Source: Streptomyces sp. yr375
Lineage (GTDB): Bacteria; Actinomycetota; Actinomycetes; Streptomycetales; Streptomycetaceae
Direction of reading: 5' to 3'
NCBI RefSeq assembly: GCF_900110755.1
Contig: NZ_FOFF01000013.1
Location: forward strand, 62,001 to 126,000
Length of the DNA stretch: 64,000 nt
Positions 26,134 to 33,337 of this stretch are shown here, one piece after another; the first letter of the stretch is position 1, and each line of letters begins with the position of its first letter. Position numbers and translations under genes: made by a program. Below the pieces are notes generated by a model. That model had not been told where the DNA came from. It made no database searches and saw only the letters and a list, made by a program, of their open reading frames with translations.

Positions 26134-27585
26134 TCACTGGTGCTTGTAATGCTTGATGTTCGTGTCCTTGGCCGTCGCGTCGGCGTATCCCTGGATCTTC
26201 TTGATCGCCTCGGCGGGGGTGAGCCGGCCGGCCATCATCTCGCCGAGACCGGACACGCCGATCTTCTCCTTCTGCAACTGCACATACCAGTCCTGCAGTC
26301 GCGGATTCACCACGTTGCCGCCCGCCTTGTCCAGCGCCGCGACCCCCGACTTCAGTCCCGGGGTGAGGGTGATGCCGTCGGTGCCGCCGTTGTAGGCGGT
26401 CAGCGACTTGACCTTGGCGGTGAAATTCCTGGACGACGCCTCGCCGAGCATGATGCGCAGTTGCTCCATGCCGCCCGGCGTGTTCGCCGCCTTGGCCGGT
26501 ACGACGAACGGCTCGCCGCCGGAGGCCCAGATGGTGCCGAAGGGCAGCTTGTCGGAGGAGTCGATGCCGGTCGGTGCGGAGACGGCCAGGTCGAAGCCGG
26601 CGGGGATGACGTTCGCCGACTCGTTCTCCACCCAGGAGCCGTTGGGGAGGAACAGGGCCTTGCCCTTGGCCCACGCGGTCTGCGACTGGATGTGGTCAAG
26701 ACCCGGGGTGCCCTGGAGGACGTACCCCTTCTTGTACAGCTCGTAGTAGGCCTCGAAACACGCCTTGACCGCCGGGTTCTTCCAGGCGTTCGGCTCAAGA
26801 TTGTCGATGGCGTCGAGGACCTCGCGGCCGCCGACCTTGCCGATCATCGGGTACAGCGAGAAGGGCAGGTAGTACGGGTACTTGCCCGCGTACGTCCACC
26901 CGGCCATGCCCTTCTTCTTGGCCTTCGCGCAGACCGCGAGCATCTCGTCCCAGGTCTCGGGGTACGTGGCGTCGAGCGAGTCGAGGGCCTTGCGCGAGTA
27001 CCAGACGCCGTACACGGTGTAGGCGTAGTACATGATCCAGACCGGGGCGCCGTCGAACTGGCCCATCTCGACGATGCCGGGGCGCAGCGTGTCGCGGACC
27101 TTCTTGCCGGGGTCGTCGTAGGAGGGGGCGTCGAGCAGCGGGGTGAGGTCGGCGAGCTGGTTCTTGCCGACCAGGACGCCCATGTCCATCTGCTCGGCGC
27201 CGGAGTTGTCGATGAGGTCGGGCGGGGTGCCCTGGTTGAAACGGGGCTGAAGCGTGGATTGGATCTTCTGGGTGGCGGAGAACTTCACTTTCGCACCGGG
27301 GAAGTTCTTCTCGTAGATCTTGACGGCGTCCTCGGCGTATTCCTTGCCGAAACCGCCGTCGAACAGAACGAATTCCATCGGGGCGGTCTCGTTGACCGCG
27401 AGGGGGTTCTTGGCGGTCTTCGTACCGGCCTTCGCCTTTTCCCCGCCGCCGTCCCCGCCGCTGCTGGCACAGGCGGACAGAAAACTCATCGCGGGGACGG
27501 ATACCAGGCCGAGCGCCGCCGACCTCTTGATCAGATCTCGGCGACCGACACCCGCGGAGCTGTTTTTCTCAGAGTGGGATCCCAT
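26134..27585 (-). CDS. ngcE: Diacetylchitobiose/GlcNAc-binding lipoprotein NgcE
   Basis: 483 residues from ATG 27585 (GAGG 8 bases upstream). N-terminus carries a twin-arginine signal (GRRDLIKRSAALG) and lipobox LSAC, so it is a Tat-exported lipoprotein on the outer face of the membrane. Family 1 binding protein (SATQKIQSTLQPRFNQGTPPD, GSWVENESANVIPAGFD). Its N-terminus and position match NgcE; the S. coelicolor protein at this position (SCO6005, from memory) binds N,N'-diacetylchitobiose. A DasR-like site lies about 95 bases upstream, consistent with chitin-derived sugar control. Cellobiose has been suggested for relatives. Confidence 0.85.
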   Translation of the reverse strand: MGSHSEKNSSAGVGRRDLIKRSAALGLVSVPAMSFLSACASSGGDGGGEKAKAGTKTAKNPLAVNETAPMEFVLFDGGFGKEYAEDAVKIYEKNFPGAKVKFSATQKIQSTLQPRFNQGTPPDLIDNSGAEQMDMGVLVGKNQLADLTPLLDAPSYDDPGKKVRDTLRPGIVEMGQFDGAPVWIMYYAYTVYGVWYSRKALDSLDATYPETWDEMLAVCAKAKKKGMAGWTYAGKYPYYLPFSLYPMIGKVGGREVLDAIDNLEPNAWKNPAVKACFEAYYELYKKGYVLQGTPGLDHIQSQTAWAKGKALFLPNGSWVENESANVIPAGFDLAVSAPTGIDSSDKLPFGTIWASGGEPFVVPAKAANTPGGMEQLRIMLGEASSRNFTAKVKSLTAYNGGTDGITLTPGLKSGVAALDKAGGNVVNPRLQDWYVQLQKEKIGVSGLGEMMAGRLTPAEAIKKIQGYADATAKDTNIKHYKHQ

Positions 27586-27925
27586 GCTCACATCCTCGCC
27601 TTCTCCAGGACTCAGGCGGTGAACCGAATCCTTCCCGGCACCGCGGTCAGGTCAAGCAGAGTCGTATGGATCGCGACAGGTATAGTCCACTTCCGGTCGA
27701 CGGAGCAAGATCGAATGCACGGTTGGCCGCCGGTCTTTTCCGAGTTGCGACCTCATGGATATATGACCGGGCGGTGGGCTGCCTGTCGGAAAATCACAGG
27801 GCAGGTGTCCGGGCGGAGAGCGGAAAGGCCCCGCCCAGCCGCCTCGGGGGACGGAAAGACGGGGCCGCTCAGGGGCTCGTCGGATCTGCTACCGGCCTGG
27901 CCGACGCTCGGGCCGGTAGCGGAAC
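27586..27925. other. 340-base control region of ngcEFG
   Basis: No gene seen. Contains the DasR-like site at 27676-27691 and, nearer the next gene, a GGCCCCG/CGGGGCC inverted repeat (27826-27865) that may end the 27926-29338 operon. Confidence 0.55.
27676..27691. promoter_or_regulatory. DasR-responsive element (dre-like) upstream of ngcE
   Basis: ACAGGTATAGTCCACT agrees at 13 of 16 positions with the dre consensus ACTGGTCTAGACCACT (consensus recalled from the literature on the GntR regulator DasR, which is released by glucosamine-6-phosphate). It lies about 90-105 bases before the ngcE start. Confidence 0.6.
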
Positions 27926-28612
27926 TCAGGATGCTGGTGGCCTGCTGCCGGCCGGTGCCGCAGACCCTGCGAACGAGGCGACATCCACTTCCTCGACGCC
28001 GTGGAGAGCCACGACCATGCGGGCGGCGAGGACCCACCGCAGCCGTACGTCGTCCTCGTACGACACGAGGTCCAGGCCGTCGCTGTCGGCGCTCGAGGTG
28101 GGGCGGGGCCGCAGGGTTCTGGGCTGGTAGAGGATGCCTGCGACGCCCCAGGCCGGTGTGTGCTTGACGAGCGCCGCGGTCCACCCGCGCCGCAGATGCG
28201 GGCACTCCAGGACGGCTTCCCGTGCGCACGCCTCGTGGACGGGCGGAGCCGCCGTCAGCTCGCCTTCGCTGACGGGGCGTCCCGAGGCGGAGTGCATCAG
28301 GAAGAGCACCCGGCCGTCGGGGCGGTCGCCGACGGCCAACCTGCCGCACACCTGGCACAGGTCACGGTCCATGGCCTGCCGCTGGCGCAGGGCATGCACG
28401 CCGGCGAAGTGCGGCGTGCCGCGGCCGGGCGTGAGCGGCACCCGGATCCACAGCACGTCGTCACGGCGGTCGGTGTGGTGCTCGTCCTGGTAGCCGATGC
28501 CCGGGCCGACCCGTCTGCGCGGCACGATCGGCGGTTTCCCAGTGGCCTCGGCGGACCAGGGCGCGATCCACGGCACGCGCAGGCCTCGCCAGTACAGCGG
28601 ACTGCGGGTCAT
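27926..28612 (-). CDS. Unrecognised protein with a possible zinc-binding cluster
   Basis: 228 residues from ATG 28612, which has an excellent GGAGGG site. Not recognised. It has a CQVCG pair at about residue 84 and a later HEACAREAVLEC segment, which together could bind zinc. The rest is rich in arginine, proline and tryptophan (YWRGLRVPWIAPW at the start). No signal peptide or membrane helix. Its ATG overlaps the stop of a 35-residue membrane peptide (ATGA), so the two are translationally coupled. Proteins of this look occur in Streptomyces accessory loci; function unknown. Confidence 0.65.
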   Translation of the reverse strand: MTRSPLYWRGLRVPWIAPWSAEATGKPPIVPRRRVGPGIGYQDEHHTDRRDDVLWIRVPLTPGRGTPHFAGVHALRQRQAMDRDLCQVCGRLAVGDRPDGRVLFLMHSASGRPVSEGELTAAPPVHEACAREAVLECPHLRRGWTAALVKHTPAWGVAGILYQPRTLRPRPTSSADSDGLDLVSYEDDVRLRWVLAARMVVALHGVEEVDVASFAGSAAPAGSRPPAS

Positions 28613-28716
28613 GTCCCCTCCGGACAGCCGGAGTTGGCGATGCCCCATACGAGGGCCGCGGCCAGCGCGAGCAGGACGGCGATGTACAGCACGACGCGCC
28701 AGTCAGGCCTGCGCAT
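28609..28716 (-). CDS. 35-residue single-span membrane peptide
   Basis: ATG 28716 to TGA 28609. Sequence starts MRRPDWRVV, followed by one hydrophobic helix of about 20 residues rich in Leu/Ala/Val, and ends NSGCPEGT. The positive N-terminus suggests an N-in orientation with a short outside tail bearing a cysteine. It overlaps the upstream gene's end by 14 bases and the downstream gene's start by 4, which strongly supports translation. Role unknown. Confidence 0.6.
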   Translation of the reverse strand: MRRPDWRVVLYIAVLLALAAALVWGIANSGCPEGT

Positions 28717-29338
28717 CGCTGACCCCCTCGTCGAGCCCGTGGCATCCGGCGGCGATCAGCCGTGCCACGGCGGAGGCGTCGCCGAGTCGGCCCATCGCAG
28801 CCATCGGGACCGCCCAGTACGAGGAGTACGTCTGCGGGTCGAACCCGGTGTGGTCTGGTCGCGGCACGCCGACGTAGCTGTCACGCCCCAGGCACTCGAC
28901 TCCCACATAGCGCCACGCGGCCGCCGCCCTGTGCCACATCGCGGGCAGATTGGCGGGTACCACCGCGTAGTAGTTGAGGCCGCGCGGGTCGCAGATGACC
29001 GGGGTGTCCACGAGAACCTCACGCAGGAACTCGTCGAGAGCCGGAGAAGGGGCCCGCTGCGGGCAGGGCACGGCGAGCAGTAGACGCACGGGGAGTTTCA
29101 CCGCCGAGAACAGAGTTCCCGTGGGAACCAGAACCGGCTGGTTCCTGCCCCAATCGACCCGGGCCCGATCCCGATCAGGCCCCGGGAGACCGGACAGCAG
29201 CCACTGCCCGACTGCCACGCGGCGGTCGACAGCAGAGCGTACGAGCACGCCGGGGCCGCCGTCGACGGGGCCCAGCGCACGGGTTCTGGCGGGGGGTTCC
29301 TGCTCTGGCTGGGCACTCACCGGCATATCGACATCCAC
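28703..29338 (-). CDS. Unrecognised protein, first gene of a three-gene unit
   Basis: 211 residues from GTG 29338; ATG 29326 is an equally plausible start. Not recognised. Visible features: a Gly/Val-rich stretch (GPGVLVRSAVDRRVAVGQWLLSGLPG), then DEFLREVLVDTPVICDPRGLNYYAVVPANLPAMW and a tail rich in Trp/Tyr (TYSSYWAVPMAAMGRLGDASAVARLIAAGCHGLDEG). Soluble. Divergent from the XRE regulator across about 125 bases, so that regulator may control this unit. Confidence 0.6.
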   Translation of the reverse strand: MDVDMPVSAQPEQEPPARTRALGPVDGGPGVLVRSAVDRRVAVGQWLLSGLPGPDRDRARVDWGRNQPVLVPTGTLFSAVKLPVRLLLAVPCPQRAPSPALDEFLREVLVDTPVICDPRGLNYYAVVPANLPAMWHRAAAAWRYVGVECLGRDSYVGVPRPDHTGFDPQTYSSYWAVPMAAMGRLGDASAVARLIAAGCHGLDEGVSDAQA

Positions 29339-29463
29339 GACTGCACCGTCCCTATACGCTCTGTTTTCGGGTGACTACCTGGACAGTAGAAAGTGGCGCT
29401 CACGCGTTGAAGTGACCGCCCGTACAGGTAGGCACGGCGTACCGCACGGGGAATGGTGGTTGC

Positions 29464-30575
29464 ATGCCGTCGAGTCCAGGACCAACCCTGACCGGCAGTC
29501 AGGGTTCGCCTTCAAAGCCCCGAGTCGGGGTCATCTCCGGCTACGTCTTCCGGGTGATGCGCGAGCAACTGGGCCACACCCAGGACACGATGGCCGAGCA
29601 GCTACGCGTCTCGGCCGACAGCATCGCGGGGTGGGAGTCCGGGCGCCGGCCGCTCACCGCGGTCTCCGTCGGCCAGATGCTCGTCTACCGCCATCAGTTC
29701 ATGCAGATGGGTACCTCACCTGCGTTGCTCCAGGCCCTTGAGCGAGCGATAGAGGCAGACGTACTGCTGTCCAGCGCACTCGACGACGAGGCCCCATCGA
29801 GGACAGCCCGCTGGGGGCACGGGTCATGCAACGCGATCTGGTGGGGGTCCTCGCCTGGCCGCTCAACGGCGTGCCGCCGCAGCCGGTGCGCGACCTGCCG
29901 GCGGCGGCGCGGCCGCGACGCGGGCCCGCTCCCTCGACGCCTGAGCTGTCGGCCGTCGAACGCAAGCTGTTCTTCGCGCGGATGCGTCAGACCGCCGAAC
30001 AGGCCCGCGGCGATCGCCAGTTCCTGTTACGGCGCCAGGCGCTCTACCTGTCCGGCTACGACGACCAGGACGATACCGCGGACGGGCTTGCCCACCAGCA
30101 GGCCACGGAGCGGCCGAGTGGCTGGCTCATCGACCGGCTCAATGCCCGCTCCGTCGCGGCCGTGGCTGCACGCCACGGCGACCGCGACCGCATGGGCCAC
30201 TTCATCGACACCGCCCTCGGTGACGACCGGGGCAAGGCCGCCAACCTCAGCTACTGGGCCTACTGGATCGGCGAGATGGGGCAACTGGAGCTCTCGGACG
30301 ACTTCATCGCCTCTCCCCACCCAGGCCCCTGGCCCGGTGACAGGCTGCTCACGCACCTCGCCCACGGGCTTTCGACAGCGCACGGTTACGTCGACCTCAA
30401 CATCCATTCGCTGTGGTCTCTCCTCGCCGTCCGCCCGAACCTTCTCCGGTCGGGGGCAGCCAGCCGCGCCCTTCGCGCGCGGCTGCCCATGATGTTGGAT
30501 AGCTCGGAGCTCTCTCCTCGCGCGCGCCGTGAGCTGGAGAGCGTCGAATATGCAGTCCGCCTCGCCGAGGCGTGA
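29464..30575 (+). pseudogene. XRE-family regulator broken by a one-base frameshift
   Basis: The N-terminal frame (ATG 29464) has a helix-turn-helix: GYVFRVMREQLGHTQDTMAEQLRVSADSIAGWESGRRPL. The C-terminal frame, ending at 30575, holds the conserved all-helical remainder (MQRDLVGVLAWPLNGVPPQP, NLSYWAYWIGEMGQLELSDDF, DLNIHSLWSLL). The frames join if one C is added to the CCCC run at 29792-29795: the protein would then read DDEAPIEDSPLGARVMQRDL and be 370 residues. The loss is either a real mutation or a sequencing error in a homopolymer. As it stands, the first frame runs on in nonsense to 30492. Confidence 0.8.
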
Positions 30576-30588
30576 GAGGAGTCCGACG

Positions 30589-31170
30589 GTGACTGAGCTG
30601 GACCAGGTGGCACGGTTCTTGTACGAGGCGGGGACGCTCAAACAGTCCAGGCGTACGGGCTGGTGGATGGCCGGGGTGCGGGATCCGGAGAGCGTGGCCG
30701 AGCACGCTTGGCGGACGTCGCTGATCGCTTCGATCATCGCGAAGCTGGAGGGCGCGGATCCGGCCCGCGCTGCGTTCCTCTCGGTCTGGCACGACTCCCA
30801 GGAGACGAGGACCGGGGACGTCAACCACCTCGGTAAGAAGTACCTGGGCGGCGAGGCCGACCCACAGGCCGTGACCGCCGACCAGACGGCGGGCATGCCC
30901 GAGGTCCTCGCCTCCACGATCCGCGAGTTGATCGGCGAGTACGAGGACCGCGAGTCGGCTGAGGCCGTCTGCGCCCGCGACGCGGACAAGCTGGAATGCA
31001 TGCTGCAGGGCATCGAGTACAAGGCGCAGGGGTACGAGCTGGCCCAGCGGTGGATCGACAACAGCCGCAGCCGCCTTGTGACCAAGACGGCGAACGATCT
31101 CGCGGACCAGCTCCTCAGCATGGACCCGCTCGACTGGCTGCGCGCCGTCCTGGGCGAGAAGTCGAGCTAG
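30589..31170 (+). CDS. HD-domain phosphohydrolase (YfbR/HDDC2-like)
   Basis: 193 residues from GTG 30589, 13 bases after the XRE stop, ribosome binding site GAGGAG. HD metal ligands are in order: SVAEHAWR (His39), SVWHDSQE (His68-Asp69) and RDADKLECML (last Asp). This is the pattern of 5'-deoxynucleotidase/nucleoside-monophosphate hydrolases of the YfbR-HDDC2 group. Co-transcribed with the XRE gene; the pair recurs in Streptomyces, but its purpose is not established. Confidence 0.8.
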   Translation: MTELDQVARFLYEAGTLKQSRRTGWWMAGVRDPESVAEHAWRTSLIASIIAKLEGADPARAAFLSVWHDSQETRTGDVNHLGKKYLGGEADPQAVTADQTAGMPEVLASTIRELIGEYEDRESAEAVCARDADKLECMLQGIEYKAQGYELAQRWIDNSRSRLVTKTANDLADQLLSMDPLDWLRAVLGEKSS

Positions 31171-31217
31171 GGCCGGTCTCGATCACCGAGGACGCCAGGA
31201 CACCGACGCCCCGCACC

Positions 31218-31355
31218 GACCACCGCTCCGGGCAGACCTTCGCCTGGGACCGGCAGACGCGTGCGTTCACCGTGCGGTCGACGGGTACGTACGAGAGGTA
31301 CCGCCTGGTGTTCGATGGTCAAGTCCGGTTGTTCGAAGTGGAGTTGTTCTCTTGA
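31218..31355 (+). pseudogene. C-terminal remnant of a secreted glycosidase (F5/8-type-C-like tail)
   Basis: The last 45 codons before TGA 31353-31355 read DHRSGQTFAWDRQTRAF followed by TVRSTGTYERYRLVF and a final VELFS. This resembles the closing strands of discoidin (F5/8 type C) domains found at the ends of large extracellular glycosidases. No start or upstream domain is present, since the HD gene ends 47 bases earlier. It looks like the tail left after a deletion or insertion. Its TGA overlaps the TTG start of the GH67 gene. Confidence 0.55.
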
Positions 31356-33337
31356 ACCGACCAGACAGAGCAGACCGACCAGATCCCGCGTGGTTGCCCC
31401 CGGAGGCCTTCCGGCCGTTGGGAACCCGGCGGACCCTGATCCGGGGTGCCGGTCCCCTGGTCGAGACCGTGTGCGCCGAAGTGGTCGGTGCCTGTGAGCG
31501 GTTCGGCGGGGAGGTCGTGCGGGACGGGCCGTGCGACCTGCTGTTCGAGCTGGTGGACGGCGACGAACTCGGGCTTGAGCTCGGCGCGGAAGGGTTCGCG
31601 TTGGCTCGGGACAGCGGTACCACGACCGTCGTGGCATCCGGTCAACACGGCCTGTTGTACGGGCTGTTCCATGTCGTGCGGCTCGGGGAGGGTGCCTTTC
31701 GGGGTGACCGTGCGCGCGAGGTGCACCGTCCGGCGACGGCGCTGCGGATGCTCGACCACTGGGACAACGTCGACGTGCACCCGGTCATGGGCCAGGTGGA
31801 GCGCGGGTACGCGGGCGGTTCGCTGTTCTGGCGGTACGGGCGCGCACGCGGGGACTTCGCGCGGGTGCGGGCGTACGGCAGGCTGCTGGCGGCCTGCGGG
31901 GTCAACGCCGTCTCCGTCAACAACGTCAACGTGCACGAGGCCGAGGCGCGGCTGCTGACCGACCGGATCGGCGAAGTGGCGCACATCGCGAACGCGTTGC
32001 GGCCGTACGGGGTGCGGACGCATCTGTCGGTGACCTTCGCCGCGCCGGTCGTGCTCGGCGGGCTGGCCACGGCGGACCCGCTCGACGAGGCGGTGCGGGC
32101 CTGGTGGGCGGAGGCCGTGCGCGGGGTGTACGCGGCGATCCCGGACTTCGGCGGGTTCGTGGTGAAGGCCGACTCGGAGGGCCAGCCGGGCCCGTTCACC
32201 TACGGCCGCACGCACGCGGACGGCGCGAACATGCTGGCCGCGGCGCTCGCACCGGTCGGCGGCACGGTCCACTGGCGGGCGTTCGTGTACGACCACCGCC
32301 AGGACTGGCGGGACCGCTCGACGGACCGCGCTCGGGCCGCGTACGACCATTTCGCCCCGCTGGACGGAGAGTTCGCCGACAACGCCGTGCTCCAGGTCAA
32401 GCACGGGCCGATGGACTTCCAGGTGCGCGAGCCGGTCTCACCGGTGCTCGGCGCGCTGCCGCACACCCGGTTCGCCGTGGAGGTACAGGCCACGCAGGAG
32501 TACACCGGGCAGCAACGGCACGTGTGTTGGCTGGGGCCGATGTGGAGCGAGGTGCTGCGCTTCCGGCCGAACGGGGAACAGGGTCCGAGCGTAGGGGAGT
32601 TGGCTCGGGGCGGGTTCGTGGCCGTGTCCAACGTGGGTGACGACCCGTTCTGGACCGGGCATCCGCTGGCCCAGGCGAACCTGTACACCTTCGGCCGGCT
32701 CGCGTGGCGACCGGACGCCGACCCGCACCACATCCTGGACGAGTGGATCGCGCTCACCTTCCCGGACGCCTCCGAGCGACTGGCCGCCGGGCTGCGCGCG
32801 GTGCTGCACGGTTCCTGGCGGACGTACGAGAAGTACACCGCGCCGCTGGGCGTCGGTTTCATGGTGCAGCCGGGGCACCACTACGGGCCCGGTGTCGACG
32901 GCTACGAGTACAGCCCCTGGGGGACGTACCACTTCGCGGACCGGGACGGGATCGGCGTCGACCGCAGTGCGGCGACCGGCACGGGGTATACGGCCCAGTA
33001 CGCCAAGCCGTGGGCCGAGTTGTACGAGTCGGTCGCCTCCTGCCCCGACGAGTTGCTGCTGTTCTTCCACCATGTGCCGTACGGGCATGTGCTGAAGAGC
33101 GGGCAGACGGTCGTCCAGCACATCTACGACACGCGTTTCGAAGGCGTCGAGGAGGCCGAGGAGGCCCGCCGGGTGTGGGCGGGCCTCGCGGACCTCGTGG
33201 CACCGGCGCGGCACGCGCGCGTGGCGGAACGGTTCGAGGAACAGGTGCGCTGCGCGCGGGAGTGGCGGGACCAGGTGAACAGTTACTTCCTGCGGAAGTC
33301 CGGCATCCCCGACGAGCGGGGACGCACCATTCACTGA
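31352..33337 (+). CDS. GH67 alpha-glucuronidase
   Basis: 661 residues. Removes 4-O-methyl-glucuronic acid from xylooligosaccharides; no signal peptide, so it acts after uptake. Catalytic residues of GH67 are identifiable: acid Glu276 in VKADSEGQPGP, and the base pair Asp355 (VKHGPMDFQVREP) and Glu383 (VEVQATQEYTGQ). The N-terminal beta domain (residues 20-125) and C-terminal helical domain are complete. The start is TTG 31352, supported by GTGGAG 8 bases upstream that lies inside the coding tail of the remnant. Converges with GH42, overlapping it by 7 bases. Confidence 0.93.
   Translation: MNRPDRADRPDPAWLPPEAFRPLGTRRTLIRGAGPLVETVCAEVVGACERFGGEVVRDGPCDLLFELVDGDELGLELGAEGFALARDSGTTTVVASGQHGLLYGLFHVVRLGEGAFRGDRAREVHRPATALRMLDHWDNVDVHPVMGQVERGYAGGSLFWRYGRARGDFARVRAYGRLLAACGVNAVSVNNVNVHEAEARLLTDRIGEVAHIANALRPYGVRTHLSVTFAAPVVLGGLATADPLDEAVRAWWAEAVRGVYAAIPDFGGFVVKADSEGQPGPFTYGRTHADGANMLAAALAPVGGTVHWRAFVYDHRQDWRDRSTDRARAAYDHFAPLDGEFADNAVLQVKHGPMDFQVREPVSPVLGALPHTRFAVEVQATQEYTGQQRHVCWLGPMWSEVLRFRPNGEQGPSVGELARGGFVAVSNVGDDPFWTGHPLAQANLYTFGRLAWRPDADPHHILDEWIALTFPDASERLAAGLRAVLHGSWRTYEKYTAPLGVGFMVQPGHHYGPGVDGYEYSPWGTYHFADRDGIGVDRSAATGTGYTAQYAKPWAELYESVASCPDELLLFFHHVPYGHVLKSGQTVVQHIYDTRFEGVEEAEEARRVWAGLADLVAPARHARVAERFEEQVRCAREWRDQVNSYFLRKSGIPDERGRTIH

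Noticed and set aside
27926..31355. Prophage or integrative element
   Set aside because: No integrase, transposase, tRNA target or phage structural gene; only a small accessory island is supported.
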